Shown here piece after piece: positions 55,490 through 64,000 of a DNA stretch of 64,000 nucleotides. Position numbers and translations under genes: made by a program. Every line of letters begins with the position of its first letter. The stretch's first letter is position 1. This stretch comes from Bettongia penicillata ogilbyi (lineage: Eukaryota; Chordata; Mammalia; Diprotodontia; Potoroidae): assembly GCA_023548195.1 (NCBI GenBank), contig JAJHZJ010000252.1, forward strand, positions 5,185,242 to 5,249,241, read 5' to 3'. The notes beneath the pieces were generated by a model. It worked only from the letters and a program-made list of their open reading frames with translations. It ran no database searches and was not told where the DNA came from.

Positions 55490-56868
55490 TATCACAAGAA
55501 ACATTTATTAAGCATCTGCTTTGCGCTAAGCACTGTATTAAGCTTTAGGAAAGTATAGAAAAGCAAAACATAGTCCCTGCCCATAAGGAGCTTACAGTTT
55601 AATAATGGTGAAAGACATGCAAATAACTTTGAAGGAACGAGATCTATATAGGATAAAATGGAGACAATTCCAGAGTGAAAGCACTGGTTTTTAAGAGAGA
55701 TTGGGAGAAGCTTTCTGTAGAAGGTGGGATTTTTATCTGGGTTTTGAAGGAAATCAAGGAGGTCAGAGGGCAGAGATGAGGAGGGAGAGAGTTCTAGGCA
55801 TGGGAGACAGCCAATGAAAAGCAATCGCTTTGGAGATGTAGTGTTGTAACAGCAAAGACCCCAACATACACAGGAGGGTCTGCTGTATAGATTCTTAGAT
55901 CTGCATTTCTAAAAGGAAAGCAACTTTTGAGGGGTCAACAGTCTACTTAAATCAAGCACATATGCCATTCACTTAGGTCAGGGGAAAAAATCAGCACTCT
56001 GAACTTCAGATAAAATACAGAGAAACAAAAATCCATCAACAGACAGAGTTTCCAACTGCCTGATCGTAAGCAATGCATATACCACAGATCAACAGACAGA
56101 TCCCAGAGAGAGAAGCATCAACATCTGGATTTTAAGGGGGGGAGTTCCTTAGTGGCTTCCCAGAGCCTCATCTGGCCAAACACCTCCAGTGAGTAATCCC
56201 CAAAGTAAAACCTCACCTCATACTTTTCAGAGCCAGAGGGCATCACAACCCTTCAGAACTAGTGCATTGGAAATTAGCAAAAGGTGTGGACCTCCCCTAA
56301 TCAAGCTTCCCTTAATGGGTAGGCTCATCAATGGATGGAGAGATCTCTAACTCTCTAATTAACATTACAAATGTCCTATGCAAAGAACAGCGGAGACCCA
56401 GTGACACTGATCATAGGGTATGGCATGGTGGTTGTGGTGGAGGGTGGCAGGGATGTAAAGTGTAAAAAGACTGGAAACTAGGAAGGGGACCTGGTCATGA
56501 AGGGTTTTAAAAGCCAAACAGAGGATTTTCTATTTCATCCTAGATGTGATGGGGAGCCAATGGGGTTTATTGAATGGAGGGGTGACTTGATGGGCGATCA
56601 GGGAAGACTTTATAGAACCTAACTTTGATAATCAAGAGGAAGGTAGACTGGAATGGGAAACAATTTGAAGCAAGGAGAACAACCAGCAAGCTACTGCAAT
56701 GGTCCATGGGTGAGATGGTGAGGACCTTTATTAGGGTGGTAATAGTGTCCAAGGAGAAAAGAGAGTGTATGTGAAAGATGTTATGAAAATGCAATAGATA
56801 AGATCTGGTACCCTATTGGATATGGAAAGTGAGAAGGAATGAGGATTTGGAAATGACTCTTTGATTAT
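55490..56868 (-). repeat. L2/CR1-clade LINE, antisense, with an insertion
   Basis: 'acatttattaagcatctgct', 'ccctgcccataaggagctt', 'gttctaggcatgggagacag'; then after a gap, 'gaagggttttaaaagccaaac', 'gatggggagccaatgggg', 'ccagcaagctactgcaatgg'. Order matches the longest family copies. A block at about 55860-56395 interrupts it. Element B inserted just past its right end. Confidence 0.65.
55860..56395. mobile_element. Unidentified insertion in the L2/CR1 copy
   Basis: About 535 bp not belonging to the host LINE, bracketed by 'aacagcaaagaccc' (left) and 'aacagcggagaccc' (right), which match at 12 of 14 positions. No ORF, no A-tail and no clear inverted termini. A solo LTR is possible but unproven. 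Confidence 0.45.
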
Positions 56869-56879
56869 AAAGAAATGGG
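56869..56879. repeat. TSD of element B, left copy
   Basis: aaagaaatggg, repeated at 59899-59909. Confidence 0.75.
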
Positions 56880-57726
56880 GAATGGGGCGGAGCCAAGATG
56901 GCGGAGTAGAAGGACGCACGTTTACGAGCTCCGAAACCAAAGCCCATGGAATTGGTGTAGAAAGAGTCCCCCATAGATTCTGGGTGAGTGCAAGGTGTGC
57001 AGAGGCAGAGTGGTGGAGATTTCCGTCCCAGGGAGCCCTCAAGACCCGTCCCCAGGGTCCGGCGCGCCCCGGAGAGTAAACCCGACCCCCAGCGCTGCCC
57101 TGGCCGAGGCCTCAGAGAAGCGGATCGGAGCAGGCTTCAGAGACGGAAGCTGAAGCAGCCGGGAAAGTCCCTCCGCCCACAGAAGCAGGTCAGTGAGAGA
57201 GGCCGGGCTGAAGGAGAGGGGAAGCAGGGCGTCTGTGACTCGGGCCCCCTCGGGAGGAAGCGGCGGCGGCAGGGACGGGGGCAGGAAGCGGCGGAGGCAG
57301 AGGCGTGGGCGGCGGCTGAGGCGGCAGCGGCCCAGGACTCAGGAATCCCCCAGCAGCAGGCAGGATCTTCATTACAGAAGATTCCCGCATAAAACCTGAC
57401 GGAGCTGAGCCTGAGAGACGGCCCTGCCCCCAGCCCACTCTGTTGCTGAAGGTTTCTGCTCGGGACCCCCAGGGGAGCTGAGATTGGGAGGCGGGTCCCC
57501 CACCCCGCCCCCACCCGCTCCATTCTTGAGAGTCGCTGCATAAAGCCCCCCGAGGGATCAGAGTCTCGGAGACAGCCCTGGCCCCGCCCCAGCACCTGAA
57601 CTAAAGCTCACTGATTGACAGCCAGCAGGAGGAAAGCCCATTTGAATCTCAGAGGCCAGGCGCTGGCTGGGCGGATCCAGGCGGGGGTGGAAGGGAATCT
57701 CAGAGGTCAAGTAACTGGCTGGGAAA
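56880..57726 (+). promoter_or_regulatory. Element B 5'UTR with YY1-like box and monomer-like repeats
   Basis: YY1-like ccaagatggcgg at 56893-56904, the position it holds in human L1. From 57387 to 57606 three degenerate units of about 72-77 bp follow each other (starts near 57387, 57458 and 57535, each with a 'gcataaa'- or 'gctcggg'-type start and an internal 'ccctgcccc' block). Immediately before ORF1 a 28-bp motif occurs twice (gaatctcagaggcc... 57644; gaatctcagaggtc... 57695), each ending 'ctggctggg'. Confidence 0.65.
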
Positions 57727-58833
57727 ATGCCTAGAAAGGGGAAGAAAAATAAGACTATAGAGAGTTTTTTCCAACAAATGCAAATGATCCCAACCTTCGG
57801 ATCTGATGGGGAGGACGAGAACGTATTTTTCCCATCAGGGAAAGATGTGGAGGGCGGGGCCTCAGTACCCCAGACACCCCAGGGGGGTGTTGGGTGGGCT
57901 CAGGCCTTGGAAGAGCTTAAAAAGGATTTTGAAAAGCAAGTTAGACAGGTGGAGGAAAGACTGGGAAAAGAAATGACAAAGATGCAAGAAGAGTATGAAA
58001 AAAAGGTCAATATCTTGGTAAAGGAGACCCAAAAAAATGCTGAGGAAATTAACACCTTGAAAAATAGGCTCACTCAATTGGCAAAAGAGGTTCAAAAAGC
58101 CAATGAGGAGAAGAATGCATTCAAAAGCAAAATGAGCCAAATGGAAAAAGAGGCTCAAAAGCTCACTGAATTTAATAGTTCTCTCAAAATTAGAATGGAA
58201 CAGATGGAGTCTAATGATTTTATGAGAAACCAAGAAATCACCAAACAAAACCAAAAGAACAATAAAATGGAAGAGAATGTGAAATATCTCATGGGAAAAA
58301 CAACTGACCTGGAAAATAGATCAAGGAGAGACAACTTAAAAATTATGGGACTACCTGAAAGCCATGATCAAAAAAAGAGCCTAGACATCGTCTTGCATGA
58401 AATTATCAAGGAAAACTGCCCTGACATTCTAGAACCAGAGGGCAAAATAAGTATTGAAAGAATCCATCGATCACCACCTGAAAGAGATCCAAAAAGAGAA
58501 ACTCCTAGGAACATTGTGGCCAAATTCCAGAACTCCCAGCTCAAGGAAAAAATCTTGCAAGCAGCCAGAAACAAACAATTCCAGTACTGTGGTAATACAA
58601 TCAGGATAACCCAAGATCTAGCAGCTTCTACATTAAGGGATCGAAGGGCGTGGAATAGGATATTCCAGAAGGCAAAGGAACTAGGACTCAAACCAAGAAT
58701 CACCTACCCGGCTAAACTGAGTATAATATTTCAAGGGAAAATATGGTCTTTCAATGAAACAGAGGACTTTCAATCATTCTTGATGAAAAAACCAGAGCTG
58801 AAAAGAAAATTTGACTTTCAAACACAAGAATGA
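57727..58833 (+). CDS. L1-type ORF1 protein, element B, intact, 368 aa
   Basis: Same product as in element A: basic N-terminus, linker, coiled coil (about 57-200), RRM (from RDNLKIMGLPES), C-terminal domain with ETPRNIVAKF and YPAKLS. Changes from A that I can see are L11I, D32N, R81K, S101T, R135K, D179N, N212S, G236E, K282N and L335F; several are conservative. No stop or frameshift. The C-terminal YPAKLS and aromatic GKIWSF are retained. Ends 9 residues after KKPELKRKF. No ORF2 follows, so the RNA would need L1 enzymes in trans. Confidence 0.9.
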   Translation: MPRKGKKNKTIESFFQQMQMIPTFGSDGEDENVFFPSGKDVEGGASVPQTPQGGVGWAQALEELKKDFEKQVRQVEERLGKEMTKMQEEYEKKVNILVKETQKNAEEINTLKNRLTQLAKEVQKANEEKNAFKSKMSQMEKEAQKLTEFNSSLKIRMEQMESNDFMRNQEITKQNQKNNKMEENVKYLMGKTTDLENRSRRDNLKIMGLPESHDQKKSLDIVLHEIIKENCPDILEPEGKISIERIHRSPPERDPKRETPRNIVAKFQNSQLKEKILQAARNKQFQYCGNTIRITQDLAASTLRDRRAWNRIFQKAKELGLKPRITYPAKLSIIFQGKIWSFNETEDFQSFLMKKPELKRKFDFQTQE

Positions 58834-59898
58834 GAGGAAGCATGCAAAAGTAAACAGCAAGGAGAAGTATTAAGGGACTTACCAGAAATGAACTGTTTGC
58901 ATTCATACATGGAAGGACAATATTTCTAACTCTTAAAACTTTTCAGTATCTGGGTGGTTGGTGGGACCACACATACACATGTACACGCATGCACACACAT
59001 ACACACATGCATTCACATGCAGAGACAGAGAGCACAGATTGAACTGAATAGGATGGGACCATACCTTAAAAGGAATTAAGGTAAATGATGAGAGAGAAAT
59101 GTAGTGAGAGGAAAGAGGGAGAAATGGAAGGGGGTAACTATATGTCATTTAAGAGGCAAGTAGGAGATGTTTTTAGTGGAGGGAAAAAGAGGAGAGCTGA
59201 AGAAAAAAAAACAAACAAACAAACAAACAAAAGTTTACCCTCATCACATTTGACTAAACGAAGGAGTGAAATGCACACTCATTTTGGTATGAAAACCTAT
59301 CTTACAGTATAAGAAAGCGGGGGAGAAGGAGATATTGGGGGGGGATGATGGAAGGGAGGGCAAAGGGAGGAGGGAGTAATTGAAAGTCAACACTTGGGGA
59401 GGGACAGGATCAAAGAGAAACAATGAGGGGCAGGTGAGGAGGGATGGCAATTCAGTTAGTCTTACACAACACGACTATCAGGAAGGTCATTTGCAAAGCT
59501 ACACAGATATGGCCTATAATGAATTGCCTGCCGTACCAAAGGGAATGGGTGGGGAGGGAGGGATGGGGAGAATTTGGAACTCAAAGTTTTAGGAACAATT
59601 GTTTAGTATTGCTGTTGCAACTAGGAAAGAAGACATACAGTTAATGAGGAATAGAAAGTCATCTGGCCCTACAGGAGAAAAGAGAAGATAGAGACAAGGG
59701 AAGGGAGGGATGACAGAAGAGAGGACAGATTGGAGATAGGGAAAATTAGATTGCTTGGGGTATTGGGGTGGGGGGAGGGGAGAAAAAGGGAGAAAATTTG
59801 GAACCCAAAAATTTGTGAAAATGAATGTAAAATAAATAAATAAATAAATAAATTAAAAAAAAAAATAATAAAAAATAAAAAAAATAAAAAAAAAAAAA
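58834..59898 (+). repeat. Element B 3' region and tail
   Basis: Includes a (CA)-rich stretch (58967-59015), a polypurine run with a G-block (59334-59372), an L1-terminus-like motif (gagaatttggaactcaaag, near 59570), a G-quadruplex-type run (59757-59780), a second terminus-like motif (gagaaaatttggaaccc, near 59790) and an AATAAATAAAT-rich tail. Confidence 0.75.
59757..59780 (+). other. G-quadruplex-type motif near the 3' end of element B
   Basis: Four G-runs: gggg-tatt-gggg-t-gggggg-a-gggg. The complement occurs in element A at about 47740-47763. L1 3'UTRs are known to carry G-rich tracts at this position. Confidence 0.7.
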
Positions 59899-59909
59899 AA
59901 AGAAATGGG

Positions 59910-60384
59910 AAGCCAACATCACTGTGAATTCAGAAACATTTTTCTTCCCTTGTCTAAGTCTGCCATCTATGAAATGCACATTCGTTACAGTACAATAAGG
60001 TTTGGTTATCCTAGAAAATTGAGATGAGTGTGAATATTCAACAACAGCTATGACATTCTGGTGTTGATTTTCACACGAACTGAAAAGCAGCTGACCCTAG
60101 ATTTGTGGCCTACTCTACTTTGCACTCTACTTTAGAGGTCCTCTGTCATTGCAGATGATGTGGCTACTTCTGTTTTCACATGACTTCGTGTATCTGAGCA
60201 TGCTGATAGCAGAGAACTGTTGCTCCTCATCCATACAGGGGCACACAACGATTCCCATTTGTTGGGTGGCATGCAGTACTTGGTCCACTGTTAGTGTTTT
60301 TTTCCATCTAAGTTTATGGGAATGATGGATCTGTTTTCTTTTTGTGTGGATGATCTAGGGTTATCTCTCATCCTTACTCTTCCT
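59910..60384. other. Unassigned non-coding stretch
   Basis: Host sequence right of element B. No repeat or gene recognised. Confidence 0.35.
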
Positions 60385-60725
60385 CAAACAAAATATTCTT
60401 TCTCTTTGTGCTTTGGGCATTTTCTCTGATTGTCGCTCATGTATGGAATGTTCTTCCCCCTCATCTTTACCTCCTGCCTTCCTTCAACTCTAAGTTAAAA
60501 TCTCACCTCATGTAAGAAACTTTACCCAGTCTGCCTTAATACCTTCTCTCTGGCATCATCTCCAATTTGTTTGTCTATATTTTGTTTGTACACAGTTATT
60601 TGCATGTTATCTGCCCCATTAGCTCCTTGAGGGCAAGGACTGTTTTGTCTTTCTTTGTATCCTCAGCACTTAGTCCAATGTCTGGTATGTAGTAAGTGCT
60701 AAATAAACATTTACTGACTGATTGA
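60385..60725 (+). repeat. L2 3' end, about 340 bp
   Basis: 'catgtatggaatgttcttcc', 'ccttcaactctaagttaaaat', 'agctccttgagggcaagg', 'cctcagcacttagtcc', 'gtgctaaataaacatttactg'. Well preserved and ends at 'gattgatt'. Confidence 0.85.
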
Positions 60726-61137
60726 TTGTCCCCTTAAACTGAATAATTGATTTTTTATATCTCATCATATTCAGAAGAATGCATATTAATATTTCCATTC
60801 TCATACCAGTGCCTCATTGTAGAGGGTGGTCATTTTAGGCTACTTGTAGAGACTGAGTGAGATTACTTGGGTTTCCTTCCTCATGTAGCTTCTGAAGAGA
60901 CAGGAATCTAGTATTGGCACTTATCATAGCTCTGAGAACTTTGGATTCCATAACACCTCAACTCCAGTCTTCTTAATGTGAATCTTTCCAGGAAACGATG
61001 ACATTTGATTTTAGTTGTATAAGGGGCTTTTAGTTATGCTAATGTAGGAAAAGATCCTCAGCTGAGGTTAGGAGAATTTCGTTCTGGCCCTAATTTTATT
61101 AGTAATCTTTTGTGTGACCTCAAGAAATTTGCTTACA
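60726..61137. other. Non-coding; MIR-like text at the right
   Basis: 60726-61030 unassigned. 61060-61137 ('gttctggccctaattttat', 'tgtgacctcaagaaatttgc') is MIR-like, and element C inserted into it. Confidence 0.45.
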
Positions 61138-61965
61138 GGGCGGAGCCAAGATGGCGGAGTAGAAGGACGCACATTTACGAGCTCCGAACCCACAACCCAT
61201 GGAATTGAGGTAAAAGGAGATCCCCATAAACTCTGAATCTCTGCAGGGGGTGCATAAACATAGGGGAAGAGATTTCCGTTCCACTGAACCCTGGAAAGCC
61301 GTCCCCGGGGTCCATCGCACTCCAGAAAGCGGACCCCACCCCCACCCCTGGCCGCGACCCAGAGAAGTTGACCCAGCAGACTTCAGAGAGGAAAGCTCCG
61401 GGGGAAGCTCCGGCAGCCGGGAAAGTCCCTCCGCCCACAGAAGCTACAGGTCAGTAAGAAAGAAGCCTGCGCTAGGGGAGGGGAGCGGAGCGCCTCCGTG
61501 ACTCGGGCCCCCTCGGGAGGAAGCGGCTGCGGCAGAGACGGGGGCAGGAAGCGGTGGAGGCAGAGGCGTGGGCGGGCGGCTGAGGCGGCAACAGCCCGGG
61601 ACTCAGGAATCCCCCAGCAGCAGGTAGGATCTTCAATACTGAAGGTCTTTCCAACCTGAGGGAGCCGAGTAGGGGAGACGGCCCTGCCCCCACCCTGCTC
61701 TACTGCTGAACGCCTCTGAATAAAACCCCCAAGGGAACTGAGCACAGCAGGCGGGGCCCCCCACCCCCACCCGCTCCGTTCCTGAAAGTCTCTGCAGAAA
61801 GCCCCTGAGGGCCCAAGCTTAGAAGGCGGCCCTGCCTCCACCCTTGCGCCAGAACTAAAGTTTGCCACGGGAAAGCGCATTTGAATCTCAGAGGCCAAGC
61901 ACTAGCTGGGCGGATCCAGGCAGGGGTGGAAAGGAATCTCAGAAATCAAGTAACTGGCTGGGAAA
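61138..61965 (+). promoter_or_regulatory. Element C 5'UTR
   Basis: YY1-like ccaagatggcgg at 61146-61157. GC-rich, A-type subfamily ('atactgaaggtctttccaacc' near 61634). Ends in the doubled 'gaatctcaga' motif before the ATG at 61966. Confidence 0.65.
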
Positions 61966-63073
61966 ATGCCTGGAAAGGGGAAGAAAAATAAGACTTTGGA
62001 GAGTTTTTTCCAACAAATGCAAAATGATCCCGACCTTCGGATCTGATGGGGAGGACGAGAACGTATTTTTCCCATCAGGGAAAGATGTGGAGGGCGGGGC
62101 CTCAGTACCCCAGACACCCCAGGGGGGTGTTGGGTGGGCTCAGGCCTTGGAAGAGCTTAAAAAGGATTTTGAAAAGCAAGTTAGACAGGTGGAGGAAAGA
62201 CTGGGAAGAGAAATGACAAAGATGCAAGAAGAGTATGAAAAAAAGGTCAATATCTTGGTAAAGGAGACCCAAAAAAATGCTGAGGAAATTAACACCTTGA
62301 AAAATAGGCTCACTCAATTGGCAAAAGAGGTTCAAAAAGCCAATGAGGAGAAGAATGCATTCAAAAGCAGAATGAGCCAAATGGAAAAAGAGGCTCAAAA
62401 GCTCACTGAATTTAATAGTTCTCTCAAAATTAGAATGGAACAGATGGAGTCTAATGACTTTCTGAGAAACCAAGAAATCACCAAACAAAACCAAAAGAAC
62501 GATAAAATAGAAGAGAATGTGAAATATCTCATGGGAAAAACAACTGACCTGGAAAATAGATCCAGGAGAGACAACTTAAAAATTATGGGTCTACCTGAAA
62601 ACCATGATCAAAAAAAGAGCCTAGACATCGTCTTGCATGAAATTATCAAGGAAAACTGCCCTGACATTCTAGGACCAGAGGGCAAAATAAGTATTGAAAG
62701 AATCCATCGATCACCACCTGAAAGAGATCCAAAAAGAGAAACTCCTAGGAACATTGTGGCCAAATTCCAGAACTCCCAGCTCAAGGAAAAAATCTTGCAA
62801 GCAGCTAGAAAGAAACAATTCCAGTACTGTGGAAATACAATCAGGATAACCCAAGATCTAGCAGCTTCTACATTAAGGGATCGAAGGGCGTGGAATAGGA
62901 TATTCCAGAAGGCAAAGGAACTAGGACTCAAACCAAGAATCACCTACCCAGCTAAACTGAGTATAATACTTCAAGGGAAAATATGGTCTTTCAATGAAAC
63001 AGAGGACTTTCAATCATTCTTGATGAAAAAACCAGAGCTGAAAAGAAAATTTGACTTTCAAACACAAGAATGA
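61966..63073 (+). pseudogene. L1-type ORF1, element C, one-base frameshift near the start
   Basis: The shared start ATG is at 61966, but the A-run at 62021-62024 has four A where A and B have three, so the frame is lost after about 18 codons. The remaining frame is open to the normal stop. It can be entered at an internal ATG at 62024 (MIPTFGSD..., 349 codons) or from an unrelated upstream ATG at 61862 giving a 403-codon frame with a novel N-terminus. Downstream residues differ from A at only four positions by my count (D32N, S101T, M166L, M181I), so C is closer to A than B is. The missing segment is the basic N-terminus; coiled coil, RRM and C-terminal domain are all present. Function uncertain. 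Confidence 0.8.
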
Positions 63074-64000
63074 GAGGAAGCATGCAAAAGTAAACAGCAA
63101 GGAGAAGTATTAAGGGACTTACCAGAAATGAACTGTTTGCATTCATACATGGAAGGACAATATTTCTAACTCTTAAAACTTTTCAGTATCTGGGTGGTTG
63201 GTGGGACCACACATACGCATGTACACGTATGCACACACATACACACATGCATTCACATGCAGAGACAGAGAGCACAGATTGAACTGAATAGGATGGGACC
63301 ATACCTTAAAAGAAATTAAGGTAAATGGTGAGAGAGAAATGTAGTGAGAGGAAAGAGGGGGAAATGGAAGGGGGTAACTATATGTCATTTAAGAGGCAAG
63401 TAGGAGATGTTCTTAGTGGAGGGAAAAAGAGGAGAGCTGAGGAAAAAAACAAACAAACAAACAAACAAACAAAAGTTTACCCTCATCACATTTGACTAAA
63501 CGAAGGAGTGAAATGCACACTCATTTTGGTATGAAAACCTATCTTACAGTATAAGAAAGCGGGGGAGAAGGAGATATTGAGGGGGGACGATGGAAGGGAG
63601 GGCAAAGGGAGGAGGGAGTAATTGAAAGTCAATACTTGGGGAGGGACAGGATCAAAGGACAGAAGAGAAACAATGAGGGACAGGTTAGGAGGGATGGCAA
63701 TTCAGTGAGTCTTACACAACACGACTATCAGTAAGGTCATTTGCAAAGCTACACAGATATGGCCTATAATGAATTGCCTGCCGTACCAAAGGGAATGGGT
63801 GGGGAGGGAGGGATGGGGAGAATTTGGAACTCAAAGTTTTAGGAACAATTGTTTAGTATTGTTGTTGCAACTAGGAAAGAAGACATACAGTTAATGAGGA
63901 ATAGAAAGTCATCTGGCCCTACAGGAGAAAAGAGAAGATAGAGACAAGGGAAGGGAGGGATGACAGAAGAGAGGACAGATTGGAGATAGGGAAAATTAGA
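63074..64000 (+). repeat. Element C 3' region, incomplete
   Basis: Follows element B's 3' region closely, including the polypurine G-block (63574-63614) and the first terminus-like motif near 63822. Truncated by the window edge. Confidence 0.8.

Larger units (their letters stand above)
56880..59898 (+). mobile_element. HAL1-like element B, full length
   Basis: About 3.0 kb from 'ggggcggagccaagatggcgg' to the A-rich tail, flanked by an 11-bp target-site duplication. 5'UTR to 57726, intact ORF1 57727-58833, 3' region 58834-59820, tail 59821-59898. No ORF2. Its 5'UTR differs from A and C in several blocks (for example 'attacagaagattcccgc' where A and C have 'atactgaaggtctttcc'), so it is a different subfamily. 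Confidence 0.9.
61138..64000 (+). mobile_element. HAL1-like element C, right end beyond the window
   Basis: Starts 'gggcggagccaagatgg' at 61138. 5'UTR of the A type, ORF1 with a frameshift, and a 3' region that stops at the window edge about 150 bases before the A-tail position in element B. The target-site duplication cannot be tested. Direct orientation to B, about 1.24 kb to its right. Confidence 0.85.

Noticed and set aside
1..64000. CRISPR array or bacterial-style operon
   Set aside because: All regular repeats are microsatellites or retroposons; no spaced direct repeats with unique spacers and no bacterial genes.

Overview
The window reads as marsupial nuclear DNA. It is AT-rich, intron-poor in signal and packed with interspersed repeats. 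Diagnostic pieces are CORE-SINEs of the Mar1 type with a Bov-B-like (RTE) 3' tail, an RTE LINE of about 4 kb, ancient L2/CR1 and MIR copies, old L1 remnants, and three young L1-derived elements whose only ORF is L1 ORF1. I cannot name the species. There is no sign of bacterial, phage or organellar sequence, and no CRISPR array, operon or tRNA gene.

Layout. 0-10 kb: old repeats, including a 7SL RNA retropseudogene fused to an RTE-type tail (1.1-1.5 kb) and a long antisense L2/CR1 copy hosting three nested SINEs (6.2-8.0 kb). 10.9-15.1 kb: a decayed L1 that keeps 5'UTR, ORF1, a scrap of ORF2 endonuclease and the 3' end but lacks the reverse transcriptase. 15.2-18 kb: L2 in both orientations. 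20.4-25 kb: antisense L1 ORF2, a 421-bp tandem duplication and several microsatellites. 25.7-33 kb: SINEs, an L1 3' end, a long GTA-type trinucleotide tract and an RPL10 processed pseudogene. 33.5-37.6 kb: a structurally complete RTE LINE on the minus strand with a 13-bp target-site duplication and a broken ORF.

39.6-40.7 kb is the one place that looks like a real host gene: a CpG island with a good Kozak ATG, a 24-residue signal-peptide-like reading frame and a consensus 5' splice site. It is probably exon 1 of a plus-strand secreted or membrane protein whose other exons lie outside the window. If so, everything to the right edge could be intron 1. I could not name the gene.

47.7-64 kb is dominated by three closely similar elements of about 3 kb (A minus, B plus, C plus and cut by the window edge). 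Each has a GC-rich 5'UTR beginning at a YY1-like motif, a 368-codon ORF1 and a 1-kb purine-rich 3' region ending in an A-rich tail, with no ORF2. This is the architecture called HAL1 (half-L1). A and B have intact ORF1s; C carries a one-base insertion near the start. The old L1 at 10.9-15.1 kb shares the purine-rich block after ORF1 and the 3' terminal motif, so the window holds both a plausible ancestral form and recent products. The RTE and its SINEs form a second autonomous/non-autonomous set. All calls were made by eye, so repeat borders are approximate unless a target-site duplication is stated.
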